Origin: Dyella_B sp036746095
GTDB lineage: Bacteria; Pseudomonadota; Gammaproteobacteria; Xanthomonadales; Rhodanobacteraceae
Assembly (NCBI RefSeq): GCF_036746095.1
Contig: NZ_DAIOEU010000005.1
Coordinates: forward strand, 62,001-126,000
Direction of reading: 5' to 3'
DNA: 64,000 nucleotides
Below the pieces are notes generated by a model, which searched no databases, was not told where the DNA came from, and worked only from the letters and a program-made list of their open reading frames with translations. Positions within the stretch are counted from its first letter, which is position 1. Each line of letters begins with the position of its first letter. Positions 33,250 to 42,335 of the stretch are shown one piece after another. Position numbers and translations under genes: made by a program.

Positions 33250-35565
33250 ATGCCGTTGCGCAGTCTTGCATGGAGGTTGGCCCTCTGGGTGCTGGCCGGT
33301 GCGGCGCTCGTGTTCGTGGCGAGCGGCTATGTGCTGTTCCGCATGGTGGGGCATCCGTTGCTGGAGCAGGCGCAGCGGGAATCGGGTGCGTTGGCGAGCC
33401 AGGGCAGCAGCCTTGTGCAGGAGCGTCTGGACGACATCACCAACACCAGCCGCGTGCTCGCCTCGGTGATCGGCCCGCGCCCTTTGGATGCGGCGCCGCT
33501 GATCCACGATGCCCTGGCAGGCAATGCCGATATTGCCAGCCTGGCCGCGGCGTTCGTGCCCGCCAGCGCCGCGGCGCAAGAGGCGGGGCAATCGCCGTTC
33601 GTAAGCCGGCAGAGTGATGGCACGCTTGCGCAGCGCGATCTTTTCAAAGATCCGCAGCCTTACTGGAACGCCGCCTGGTTCCGGCAAGGGGTGGCCTGTA
33701 CCCAAGGATGCTGGCATCCGGTGTTCTGGTCGCAATCGCGGCACCGGCTGCTGGTGAGCTATTCGGTGCCCATGCTGGTGGATGGCAAGGTTATCGGCGT
33801 GGTCAATGCGGATATCACGCTGGACTGGCTGCAAGGCGTAGTCTCGTCGATGCATCTGCCGGCGGGCACGCATGCCTTCGTGATCGATCAGCAAGGGAGC
33901 TATCTGGCGAATGATGCGATCGACCAGGTCGGCCAAAAGGCGGACCCTGCCTTGCTCGATCAACTGAATGCGCCAGCAAACGCGCATCATCTGACGTTGC
34001 AAGGCGAGCGTGCATGGATCTATGACCAGCCCATTCAGGGCACGCACTGGAAACTGATCATAGCCGTGCCCGAAGCGCTTATTTACGCACAGGTGCGCCA
34101 TGCGTTCACGTCGGTGCTGTTGCTTGGTGCGCTGACCTTGCTGCTGCTGGGCCTGATCGTGATGATTACCATCCGCCGCACACTGATGCCGCTGGGCGTA
34201 CTCGCCGAGCGTGCGGAACTGGTGGCGCGCGGCGCGCTGGATTTTGCGCTTCCACGCATACGGCGCCACGATGAAATCGGCCGCCTTACGCATGCCTTCG
34301 ACCGGATGCGGCTTGAACTGGCCACGCATTTGCAGGAACTGACGCGCGTGGCGCAGGAGCAGGCCCGGCTCGCCAGCGAACTGGATATTGCGCAGCAGAT
34401 CCAGACGGCGTTGTTGCCCGGGCCGCATTATCTCGATGCGCGTTGCCACAACTTCGAACTGTTCGCCGTGCTGAAACCGGCACGCACGGTTGGCGGTGAT
34501 TTGTACAGCTACTTCATGCTGCCCAATCAGCGCTTCTGCTTCATGGTCGGCGACGTCGCCGATAAAGGCATTCCCGCGGCACTGTTCATGGCGCGCACGA
34601 TCACCCTTGCCAAGGCAATGGCGTCACGTGCGCAATCGCCGCAGCAGCTGTTGCAGTTCATCAACCAGGAGTTGTGCCGCAATAACGACAGTTGCATGTT
34701 CGTGACGTTGCTGTGCGGCTTTCTGGATGTGGCGACGGGACACATGACACTGGCCAGCGCGGGGCACGATCCGCCCGCGTTATGGGGCAATCATGCGCCG
34801 CGCTGGCTGCCGGTGGTTTCAGGCCCGGCCTTGGGCCTGGATGAGGATGCCTCGTTTCCGGCCATGCGCATGCGCCTGAAACCGGGCGATACCTTGTTGG
34901 CCTATACCGACGGCGTTACCGAAGCCGCCAACAAGGCCACGGAGCAATACGGCGGCGAGAGGCTGCTGGCCACGCTTGGCCAGTTCCACGATGCGGGCGA
35001 TGAAACCGGGCACGGTGATCCGGTGAAATTCCTGGTGGAGGATGTCGAGGCGTTCGCAACCGGCCGCGGCCAGAGCGATGATATCGCCCTGCTTGCCTTG
35101 CGCTGGAATCACGCTGGACTGGACAAGGGGACACCGATGCTCGACCTGGTATTTCCTGCCTCGCTGGAAAAAGTGTTCGAGACGCTCGACCTGTGCGAGG
35201 AAACCCTGCGCGAAGCCAACCTGCGCAGCGACGTCCGCGCCGACGTGCGCCTGGTGCTGGAAGAGCTGATGGTGAACATGGTTCATCATGGCAGCACCGC
35301 GGGCGAAGGCGTGATCGGCCTGCGCATGACGGTGGTGAAGGAAGCGGTGCTGGTGGAACTCAACCACAATGGCGCACCGTTCGATCCGCTGCAATTGGGT
35401 GCACCCACGCTCACCGGCGACCTTGCCGACCGCGACGACGACGGCGGCCTGGGCATCCATCTCGTGCGCGCGATGTCCAGCGAACTGAACTACACGCACG
35501 ACGAAGACGGCAATCATCTGCAATTGCGTTTTGCCCATCCCACGGAGCACGGCCATGGCACTTAA
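33250..35565 (+). CDS. Sensor PP2C (SpoIIE-type) phosphatase with HAMP and anti-sigma kinase domain
   Basis: The 771-aa protein has a membrane helix at 8-30, a Cache-like periplasmic domain to about residue 280 (LLVSYSVPMLVDGKVIGVVN) and a second helix near 284-305. HAMP follows at about 305-360, then a coiled linker and a SpoIIE phosphatase domain (about 390-620). The phosphatase carries metal residues in GGDLYSYF, GDVADKGIPAALFM and LAYTDGVTEA. The last 140 residues are a HATPase of the RsbW type (VLEELMVNMVHHGS; DDDGGLGIHLV). GGGGGAAGC precedes the chosen start. It should sense an outside signal, dephosphorylate the STAS partner and rephosphorylate it. Kinase and phosphatase in one chain is unusual. 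Confidence 0.9.
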   Translation: MPLRSLAWRLALWVLAGAALVFVASGYVLFRMVGHPLLEQAQRESGALASQGSSLVQERLDDITNTSRVLASVIGPRPLDAAPLIHDALAGNADIASLAAAFVPASAAAQEAGQSPFVSRQSDGTLAQRDLFKDPQPYWNAAWFRQGVACTQGCWHPVFWSQSRHRLLVSYSVPMLVDGKVIGVVNADITLDWLQGVVSSMHLPAGTHAFVIDQQGSYLANDAIDQVGQKADPALLDQLNAPANAHHLTLQGERAWIYDQPIQGTHWKLIIAVPEALIYAQVRHAFTSVLLLGALTLLLLGLIVMITIRRTLMPLGVLAERAELVARGALDFALPRIRRHDEIGRLTHAFDRMRLELATHLQELTRVAQEQARLASELDIAQQIQTALLPGPHYLDARCHNFELFAVLKPARTVGGDLYSYFMLPNQRFCFMVGDVADKGIPAALFMARTITLAKAMASRAQSPQQLLQFINQELCRNNDSCMFVTLLCGFLDVATGHMTLASAGHDPPALWGNHAPRWLPVVSGPALGLDEDASFPAMRMRLKPGDTLLAYTDGVTEAANKATEQYGGERLLATLGQFHDAGDETGHGDPVKFLVEDVEAFATGRGQSDDIALLALRWNHAGLDKGTPMLDLVFPASLEKVFETLDLCEETLREANLRSDVRADVRLVLEELMVNMVHHGSTAGEGVIGLRMTVVKEAVLVELNHNGAPFDPLQLGAPTLTGDLADRDDDGGLGIHLVRAMSSELNYTHDEDGNHLQLRFAHPTEHGHGT

Positions 35566-35947
35566 TCTACGCATCGATCCGCTAGGTCCCGAGCGGTCCA
35601 CGCTTTATCTGGAAGGTCGCCTGGATGCCATGAGCTTCGGCGAGTTCGACAAGCAGGCCGACAAGGTGCTGGAGCAAATGGCCACCGGCAGTACGCTGGT
35701 GCTCGATCTATCCGCACTTGACTACATCAGCAGCGCGGGCCTGCGCAGCATCGCCAAGACGCGCAAAACCATGCGCGCACGCGATGGCCATACCTTGCTG
35801 GTGAATCCGCAAGTGCAGGTGCGCAAGGTGTTCGACATCGTCAAGGCGGTGCCGGTGAAAGAGATTTTCGAGAACGTGCGCGAGCTGGATGATTATCTGG
35901 ACCGGATCCAGCGCCGGGTGTTGAGCGAAGGGGATGAGGTGGAGTGA
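35555..35947 (+). CDS. STAS-domain anti-anti-sigma factor
   Basis: The 130-aa protein is one STAS domain with the phospho-acceptor serine region LSALDYISSAGLRSI (S59/S60). It overlaps the 3' end of the phosphatase/kinase gene by 11 nt, so the two are coupled. By analogy with SpoIIAA/RsbV it should be phosphorylated by the upstream HATPase domain and dephosphorylated by the PP2C domain. Its downstream partner, a sigma factor or other output, is not in the window. Compared with SpoIIAA it has a slightly longer acidic C-terminal tail. Confidence 0.92.
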   Translation: MALNLRIDPLGPERSTLYLEGRLDAMSFGEFDKQADKVLEQMATGSTLVLDLSALDYISSAGLRSIAKTRKTMRARDGHTLLVNPQVQVRKVFDIVKAVPVKEIFENVRELDDYLDRIQRRVLSEGDEVE

Positions 35948-35964
35948 ATCGCGTAAATCCCCAT

Positions 35965-36111
35965 CGTCATTCCGGCGACAGCCTGAATCCAGTTTAGATA
36001 CGGCCTGCGCAGCAGACAAAACCTAATGATGTTGTGTGCTGCGCACGTCATTTTTGACTGGATTGACCAGCTTCGCTGTTGTAAAGCGCTTCGGCCTTCG
36101 CCGGAATGACG
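35965..36111. repeat. REPIN-like element with an internal insertion
   Basis: The element opens with CGTCATTCCGGCGACAGCCTG and closes with CGGCCTTCGCCGGAATGACG. The right half contains an extra stretch of about 30 bp (near 36066-36090) that other copies lack. It follows the STAS gene. Confidence 0.8.
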
Positions 36112-36136
36112 AGCCACCTTTAACAAGCTCCACAAT

Positions 36137-36155
36137 GCTGGGATTTCATCCCAGC
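36137..36155. repeat. Short palindrome, third repeat family
   Basis: GCTGGGAT-TTC-ATCCCAGC is a perfect 8-bp stem with a 3-nt loop. Related copies occur near 2.28, 20.28 and 54.38-54.44 kb. Confidence 0.65.
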
Positions 36156-36257
36156 CCACGCGTGGCGCTCCGCAAAATTACGCATTCTCTACGCCAACCC
36201 GCGCAGCCTTTACTCGCCTTCTATACCGCCTCCCGCAAAATACGCGGCACGCCGATG

Positions 36258-36344
36258 TCCAGCAGGCTTGCAGCCGGAGGCCGCCACGCGAGGTAGCGGG
36301 CAGCAGCTTTCCGATGATCCGGCTCCGGCTGCAAACCTGCTGGA
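36258..36344. repeat. 22-bp-stem hairpin downstream of hutF
   Basis: The left arm TCCAGCAGGCTTGCAGCCGG (continuing AG) pairs with the right arm near 36323-36344 (CTCCGGCTGCAAACCTGCTGG). The only mismatch is one G-T wobble, and the loop is about 43 nt. It starts about 10 bp after the hutF stop on the minus strand. It is longer than a normal terminator stem and has no U-run, so its role is open. Confidence 0.75.
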
Positions 36345-36354
36345 TATTTGCGTT

Positions 36355-37725
36355 TTATGCACTGGCAAGGCGCGTCACGGCCATGCGATAGCGGGCGGCG
36401 ATGCGCGCTTCATCGCGATGTGCAAAATCGCGTACTGCCCACTTGCTGCCGACCATAACGTGCCGCACCGGCGAAACGTTGCCGGCAAACAGGAAGCTGT
36501 CCATCACCGAACGGCTGTCGCGTGCGGCAAGCAAGGGCGATTCCTGATCCAGCACGATGAAGTCCGCGCGCTGGCCTGCGGCGATGGCGCCAACCGGCAT
36601 ATCCGCCGCCTGTGCACCGCCCTTTAGCGCAGCTCGCCAGAGTGTTTCACCCACGCTGTCGCCGGCATGGCGTGCCGCCACGTTGCGGTGGCGCGTACTC
36701 AGGCGCTGGCCGTATTCGAGCCAGCGCAATTCCTCCACCGGCGAAATGGAGATATGCGAATCCGAACCGACACCCAGCGTGCCGCCAGCCTCTAGATAAC
36801 GCGCCAGCGGAAACAGGCCATCGCCCAGATTGGCTTCGGTGGTGGGACACAGGCCGGCCACCGCACCGCTGCGCGCCAGCTGCGTGGTTTCCTTTTCGGT
36901 AAGGTGCGTGGCATGCACCAGACACCAGCGCTGGTCGACTGGTGCATGGTCGAGCAGCCATTCCACGGGGCGCGCGCCACGCGTGGCGAGGCAGTCCTGC
37001 ACTTCGCCGATCTGTTCGGCGATATGGATATGGATCGGACCGTTTTTCAGCGCATCGTGTTCGATCACGCCGCGCCACGCCTGTTCCGGAATGGCACGCA
37101 GCGAATGCAAAGCAACACCCACGCGCACGTCATGGCTTTCGTGCTTGCGCAGATTGCCGAGCAGTTGCAGATAGCTCTCCACGTCGTTGCCGAAACGACG
37201 CTGGCGTGGTGACAGCGCGCGGCCGTCGAAACCGCCGCTCATGTAAAGCACGGGCAGCAGTGTGAGCGCGATACCGGCTTCACGCGCCGCTTCGATCAAG
37301 GCCAGCGACATCGCTTCCGGCTGCGCGTAGGGTTTGCCGTCCGGCTGATGGTGCAGGTAATGGAACTCGCACACCTGGGTATAGCCGGCCTTGAGCATCT
37401 CCACGTAAACCTGTGCGGCAATCGCCTGCAAGGTATCCGGATCGATGCGTTCGGCGAACCCATACATGGTTTCGCGCCAGGTCCAGAAGGAATCGTCGCC
37501 GGGGCCGCGGCGTTCGGCCAGGCCGGCCATGGCGCGCTGAAAGGCATGCGAGTGCAGGTTGGGCATGCCGGGCAATACCCAGCCGTCGAGATATTCGGGC
37601 GTTGTGGCGGTCGAGGCGACGATTCGCCCGGTGCTGTCCACCGCGAAGGCGGCATCGGTTCGCCACTGGGCGTCGCTCCACAGGTGATGGGCTTCAAACT
37701 GGTAGACCGCGGACGTATCGCTCAT
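36355..37725 (-). CDS. hutF: Formimidoylglutamate deiminase
   Basis: The 456-aa amidohydrolase converts N-formimidoyl-glutamate to N-formylglutamate in the five-step histidine pathway. Seen are the metal pair LHSHAFQRAM, the family-specific RETMYGFAERIDP, metal His in HIHIAEQ and VHATHL, and Asp in GVGSDSHISISP. GGAGATTGTTC precedes the ATG at 37725; an upstream in-frame start lacks this. Together with hutI and the distant hutU it shows this organism uses the formylglutamate branch (hutF/hutG). Confidence 0.95.
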   Translation of the reverse strand: MSDTSAVYQFEAHHLWSDAQWRTDAAFAVDSTGRIVASTATTPEYLDGWVLPGMPNLHSHAFQRAMAGLAERRGPGDDSFWTWRETMYGFAERIDPDTLQAIAAQVYVEMLKAGYTQVCEFHYLHHQPDGKPYAQPEAMSLALIEAAREAGIALTLLPVLYMSGGFDGRALSPRQRRFGNDVESYLQLLGNLRKHESHDVRVGVALHSLRAIPEQAWRGVIEHDALKNGPIHIHIAEQIGEVQDCLATRGARPVEWLLDHAPVDQRWCLVHATHLTEKETTQLARSGAVAGLCPTTEANLGDGLFPLARYLEAGGTLGVGSDSHISISPVEELRWLEYGQRLSTRHRNVAARHAGDSVGETLWRAALKGGAQAADMPVGAIAAGQRADFIVLDQESPLLAARDSRSVMDSFLFAGNVSPVRHVMVGSKWAVRDFAHRDEARIAARYRMAVTRLASA

Positions 37726-37805
37726 GAACAATCTCCGTATAGCCAGCCAAGTGTAACCGGCCATTCCGGCAATACTCGCATTCGCTTCACCTTCCCTAAG
37801 AAAGG

Positions 37806-39377
37806 ATGAAAGCCGTGGCTAAGAAAAATGAAAACACGCCTATTCTCACCCTTCGCCAGGCCGTGCCAGGCGATGTACCGGCACTGGTCGATCTCACCGC
37901 CCGCGTCTACACGCCCGAATGGGGCCACTCGGCGGAAATGCTGCGCTCCCAGCAGACGCATTTTCCCGAAGGCCAGTTCGTGGTGGAGTACGAAGGCAAC
38001 ATCGTCGGTTACTGCGGCACGTTCCGGCTCGATGAGTCGCTGGCGCTGAAACCGCATACCTGGATGCAGATCACCGGCGGCGGCATGGCCTCGCGCCATA
38101 ACCCGGACGGCAATTGGTTGTATGGCATGGAAGTGGTGGTGCACCCGGATTACCGCGGCATGCGCATCGGCCAGCGCTTGTACCAAGCGCGCAAACGGCT
38201 ATGCATGGACCTGAAACTGCGCGGCATCACTTTTGGCGGACGCATCCCCGGACTGGCGCGCAACGTCCAGCGCTACGGCACGCCGGAAGCCTATCTGCAG
38301 GCTGTGGTGGAAGGGCGACGCCGCGATCCTACGCTGAGTTTTCAGCTGGCCAACGATTTCGAAATCATCGAGTTGCTGCGCGGTTACGTGCCTTCCGACC
38401 ACGAATCGCTGGGCTATGCCGCGCACCTGGTGTGGCGCAACCCTGCCCTGCTCGATCAACCTGACATACCGGCGGTGCCATCGCCGCGGCATCTGCCCGA
38501 TTCGGTGCGCGTGGCCACCGTGCAATACCTGCAGCGGCGCATCAAGTCGTTCGAGGAATTCGCCACCCAGGTTGAATACTTCACCGATATCGCCGCGGAC
38601 TACAGCGCGGATTTCGTGACGTTCCCGGAATTGATCACGCTGCAATTGCTGTCGATCGAGAACGAAGAACTTTCGCCGGTGGAAACCATCCGCAAACTGA
38701 GTCACTACACGCCACAGGTGAAGGAACTTTTCAGCCACCTGGCAGTGCGCTACAACATCAACATCGTGGGTGGTTCACATCCGACCGAGCAGCCGAACGG
38801 CGACATCCACAACGTCTGCTACGTGTGCTTGCGCGATGGATCGGTACATGAGCAAGAGAAATTGCATCCCACGCCAAGCGAGCGCAACGTGTGGAATATT
38901 TCCGGCGGCGACAGCGCGGTGACGATCCCCACCGACTGCGGGCCGATCGGCGTGATGATCTGCTATGACTCGGAATTCCCCGAGGTGGCGCGTCACCTGG
39001 TGGACCAAGGCGCGCTGATGCTGTTCGTGCCGTTCTGCACCGACGTGCGCGAGGGCTATCTGCGCGTGCGTTATTGCGCGCAGGCACGGGCGATCGAAAA
39101 CCAGTGCTATGTGATTCTCTCGGGCAATGTCGGCAATCTGCCTGGGGTGAACAATTTCGACATCCAGTACGGGCAGAGCTGCATTCTTACGCCCAGCGAT
39201 TTTGTGTTTGCGCGCGACGGCGTGGCGGCCGATTCCACGCCGAATATTGAAACGGTGCTGTTTGCCGATCTTCGATTGGAGAGCTTGGCGCGGGCGCGCA
39301 ATGCCGGAACGGTGCAGAACTTGAAGGATCGGCGCTACGACCTGTATGAGACGCGTTGGTTGAGGCAATCACGATGA
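37806..39377 (+). CDS. GNAT acetyltransferase fused to carbon-nitrogen hydrolase
   Basis: The 523-aa protein has two domains. Residues 15-215 are a GNAT domain (acetyl-CoA loop VVVHPDYRGMRIGQRLYQ). Residues 232-520 are a nitrilase-superfamily domain with the catalytic triad E275 (FPELITL), K352 (EKLHPTP) and C386 (MICYDSEFPE). This fusion is a known conserved arrangement, but its substrate is not established. It is divergent from hutF, suggesting shared regulation. The next gene, a ClC transporter, starts 86 bp downstream. The nitrilase part probably deaminates or deacylates a small amide product. Confidence 0.9.
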   Translation: MKAVAKKNENTPILTLRQAVPGDVPALVDLTARVYTPEWGHSAEMLRSQQTHFPEGQFVVEYEGNIVGYCGTFRLDESLALKPHTWMQITGGGMASRHNPDGNWLYGMEVVVHPDYRGMRIGQRLYQARKRLCMDLKLRGITFGGRIPGLARNVQRYGTPEAYLQAVVEGRRRDPTLSFQLANDFEIIELLRGYVPSDHESLGYAAHLVWRNPALLDQPDIPAVPSPRHLPDSVRVATVQYLQRRIKSFEEFATQVEYFTDIAADYSADFVTFPELITLQLLSIENEELSPVETIRKLSHYTPQVKELFSHLAVRYNINIVGGSHPTEQPNGDIHNVCYVCLRDGSVHEQEKLHPTPSERNVWNISGGDSAVTIPTDCGPIGVMICYDSEFPEVARHLVDQGALMLFVPFCTDVREGYLRVRYCAQARAIENQCYVILSGNVGNLPGVNNFDIQYGQSCILTPSDFVFARDGVAADSTPNIETVLFADLRLESLARARNAGTVQNLKDRRYDLYETRWLRQSR

Positions 39378-39463
39378 TGCATCGCCGGAATGACGAGCAC
39401 GGATAGCGTCACTTTCATGGCAGCCTGCACAGCGAAAGGGCAGACCTCTGCCATAATCCGCCA

Positions 39464-40909
39464 ATGTCTGCATCATCCCCTCAAGCTTCCAATCCGCGCC
39501 TTCGCGCCGTACTCGGCCACGAGTTCTTCGCTCCCTACCAATGGAAACGCCGTATTGCGCTATGGAGCGGCGCCATACTGGTCGCGCTCGCTTCCATCCT
39601 GTTCGCCAAGGCCAGCGACTGGGCGTACCGGTTGTTCGAGAAACTGCTGACGCACGGCGTCTGGATACCGTTGATTCTTACGCCGCTGGTATTCGGCCTG
39701 CTGTGCTGGGTCACCGAAGGGCGACTGCGGGCCGCACGCGGCAGCGGTATTCCGCAGGTCATTGCGACGATCCACGTGGACGAAGCCGGGTTCCGCGCGA
39801 AGATGCTGGCCTTGCCCATTGCGGTCAGCAAGATGGTGCTGACGTTGCTCGGCCTGGCTGTCGGCGCATCCATCGGCCGCGAAGGGCCGACCGTGCACGT
39901 CGGTGCGGGGTTGATGCACTGGCTGGGCCGGCGCTTTGGCTTCAACGATCCGACGGCGCTGTCGCGCTTCATCCTGGCCGGCGGCGCCGCAGGCATCGCC
40001 GCGGCGTTCAACACGCCGTTGGCGGGCGTGGTGTTCGCCATCGAGGAACTGGCCGGCACCTTCGAGCACCGCTTCAGCGGTTTGCTGCTGACTGCCGTGT
40101 TCGTGGGCGGCGTGGTGTCGTTGGGCATCCTCGGCAATTACGCCTATTTCGGCACGGTGCAGGCCAGCTTGCCGCTCGGGCATGCGTGGCTGGCGGTGTT
40201 GGAATGCGGCATCGTGGGCGGCTTGGCAGGCGGCGTGTTTGCGCGATTGATCCTGCTGGGCCGACGCGGGCCGCTGGCCGCCATCGGCAAGTTGCGCGAG
40301 CGCAATCCGGTGCTGTTCGCCGTCGGTTGCGGCCTCGCCTTGGCCGTGATCGGCGTGCTGTCGCACAACACCGTGTACGGCACCGGCTATGCACAGGCGC
40401 GCGCCTTCGTGCAGGGTGGTGCCGACACGCCCGGCGAAGGCTTTGGCGTACTGAAGCTGCTGGCCAACGTGGTGTCGTACTGGGCGGGCATTCCTGGCGG
40501 TATCTTTTCGCCGGCGTTGGCGGTTGGCGCAGGCTTAGGGCACAACATCGCCTATTTCCTGCCGCATGCGCCGGAGGCCGCGGTAGTGTTGCTGGGCATG
40601 AGCGCCTATCTTGCGGGTGTCACCGGCGCACCGCTGACCTCGGCGGTGATCGCGATGGAGCTCACCAACAACCAGGACATGGTGATTCCGATCATGGCCG
40701 TCTGCCTGCTGGCGCGTGCGGCGTCATCCATTTTTGCACCCACGCCGGTATACAAGGATTTCGCCGAGCGCATGATCCGGGACTTCGAGCGGCAACAGGC
40801 GGAAAAGCAGGCCGCAACGGCACCGGCCGACGATATGGCCGCTACCAGTGCGTACGGCGAACCGGTAGCGCGTACGGCTACTGAAAAAACGGAAGAATCC
40901 GACCGATGA
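39464..40909 (+). CDS. ClC-family chloride/proton antiporter
   Basis: The 481-aa membrane protein has the three ClC selectivity motifs: GSGIP at 93-97, GREGPTVH at 138-145 with the gating Glu, and GGIFSPAL at 499-506 of the nucleotide-ordered sequence near the second half. The proton glutamate pair is in FNTPLAGVVFAIEEL (E194/E195). Length is slightly more than E. coli ClcA (473). The C-terminus has an extra charged tail of about 35 residues. The stop overlaps the hutI start (ATGA). A role in acid or ionic balance is known for the family; why it sits inside a histidine-catabolism transcript is unclear. Confidence 0.93.
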   Translation: MSASSPQASNPRLRAVLGHEFFAPYQWKRRIALWSGAILVALASILFAKASDWAYRLFEKLLTHGVWIPLILTPLVFGLLCWVTEGRLRAARGSGIPQVIATIHVDEAGFRAKMLALPIAVSKMVLTLLGLAVGASIGREGPTVHVGAGLMHWLGRRFGFNDPTALSRFILAGGAAGIAAAFNTPLAGVVFAIEELAGTFEHRFSGLLLTAVFVGGVVSLGILGNYAYFGTVQASLPLGHAWLAVLECGIVGGLAGGVFARLILLGRRGPLAAIGKLRERNPVLFAVGCGLALAVIGVLSHNTVYGTGYAQARAFVQGGADTPGEGFGVLKLLANVVSYWAGIPGGIFSPALAVGAGLGHNIAYFLPHAPEAAVVLLGMSAYLAGVTGAPLTSAVIAMELTNNQDMVIPIMAVCLLARAASSIFAPTPVYKDFAERMIRDFERQQAEKQAATAPADDMAATSAYGEPVARTATEKTEESDR

Positions 40910-42132
40910 ACTGGGATCTGCTGTTGATCAACGCATCGCTGGCGACCTTCGTCGGCGAAGCTACCTACGGCTTGCTGAACGATGCCGCCGTGGCATGCCA
41001 GGATGGCCAGATCGTGTGGATCGGGTCGATGCGCGATCTGCCTGCCGCATCGGCGGCCACCGCGCGCGAGGTGCACGATGTCGGTGGCGCATTGGTCACG
41101 CCGGGATTGATCGACTGCCACACGCACTTGGTGTTCGGTGGCGACCGTGCGCAGGAATTCGATCTGCGCCTCAACGGCGCCACTTACGAAGAGATTGCAC
41201 ACAACGGTGGCGGCATCATCTCCACCGTGCGCGCCACGCGCCATGCAAGCGAAGACGATCTGCTCGCGCAATCGCTGCCGCGCGCGCGCAGCTTGCTGGC
41301 CGATGGCGTCACCACGCTGGAAATCAAATCCGGCTATGGCCTGGAGCTGGATGCGGAGCGCCGCATGCTGCGCGTGGCGCGACGTATCGGCGAAGAACTT
41401 GGCGTGCACGTGCGAACCAGCTTTCTCGGCCTGCATGCGCTGCCGCCCGAATACAAGGATCGCCGCGACGAGTACGTCGATTTGGTATGCGATGAAATGC
41501 TGCCAGCGCTTGCCAGCGAAGGCTTGGTGGATGCAGTCGATGCGTTCTGCGAAGGCATCGGCTTTACCCGCGCCGAAACGCAGCGCATGTTCGAGCACGC
41601 ACGGCAGCTTGGCTTGCGCGTGAAGCTGCATGCGGAGCAACTTACCGATCTGGATGGTGCGGCCTTGGTCGCCGAGTTCGGCGGACTGTCGGCCGATCAT
41701 CTCGAATACCTCAGCGATACGGGTATTCAAGCGATGGCGCGCGCGGGCAGCGTCGCCGTGCTGCTGCCAGGCGCATTCTATGCGTTGCGCGAAACCAAGC
41801 TGCCGCCGGTGGCGAGCCTGCGCTCGCATGGCGTTCCGATCGCCATCGCTACGGACTGCAATCCCGGCACCTCTCCCCTGCTCTCGCTACGGCTTGCCGC
41901 GAACATGGCGTGTACTTTGTTTCGCTTGACGCCGGAAGAAGCCTTGCGCGGCATTACCGTGAATGCGGCGCGTGCGCTGGGTTTGCACGACCGCGGCACA
42001 CTGGCGGTGGGCAAGCGTGCCGATCTGGTGATGTGGAATGCGAGGCAGCCGGCGGAGCTTTGCTATTGGGTTGGCGGCGGGCTGGTACGGCAGGTGTGGA
42101 TGAGTGGGGTAGCTGCCTCCTTACCCTATTAA
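40906..42132 (+). CDS. hutI: Imidazolonepropionase
   Basis: The 408-aa protein opens the imidazolone ring to give N-formimidoyl-glutamate, the step before HutF. Signatures are the metal pair DCHTHLVFGG, the HutI-specific GGGIISTVRATRHA, TLEIKSGYG, the metal His in KLHAEQL and the Asp in IATDCNPGTSPLL. It overlaps the ClC gene by 4 nt, so it is translated with it. Normal length for the family. Confidence 0.96.
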   Translation: MNWDLLLINASLATFVGEATYGLLNDAAVACQDGQIVWIGSMRDLPAASAATAREVHDVGGALVTPGLIDCHTHLVFGGDRAQEFDLRLNGATYEEIAHNGGGIISTVRATRHASEDDLLAQSLPRARSLLADGVTTLEIKSGYGLELDAERRMLRVARRIGEELGVHVRTSFLGLHALPPEYKDRRDEYVDLVCDEMLPALASEGLVDAVDAFCEGIGFTRAETQRMFEHARQLGLRVKLHAEQLTDLDGAALVAEFGGLSADHLEYLSDTGIQAMARAGSVAVLLPGAFYALRETKLPPVASLRSHGVPIAIATDCNPGTSPLLSLRLAANMACTLFRLTPEEALRGITVNAARALGLHDRGTLAVGKRADLVMWNARQPAELCYWVGGGLVRQVWMSGVAASLPY

Positions 42133-42143
42133 TCAGTGTTGCC

Positions 42144-42323
42144 TTAAACCTCAAGATCCGACTCGCTTCTCATCTCTGGTTCTAGGATACGGGGGCCGAA
42201 AGGAAGGAGTCTATCTGCGGCATCCATGGCAGCGTGCAGACGATCCGCATTGGCCTTAGAGCCAAATAAATGCTGCATTTCATCCTCTGCGCGCTTATCT
42301 CTGCTTGGATGCTCAGGCATCAT
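42144..42323 (-). CDS. Small third gene of the FitAB operon, unknown function
   Basis: A 59-codon frame begins 12 nt after the VapC/FitB-type stop codon, behind a near-perfect ribosome site (AGGAGG) 8 nt before the double ATG. It stays open to TAA at 42144. The product is hydrophilic and charged (MMPEHPSRDKRAEDEMQHLF, then GSKANADRLHAAMDAADRLL). It has no recognised domain. The strong ribosome site and tight spacing argue it is translated with the toxin-antitoxin pair. It could be an extra regulator or unrelated cargo. Confidence 0.6.
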   Translation of the reverse strand: MMPEHPSRDKRAEDEMQHLFGSKANADRLHAAMDAADRLLPFGPRILEPEMRSESDLEV

Positions 42324-42335
42324 GGTGCTGGCCTC

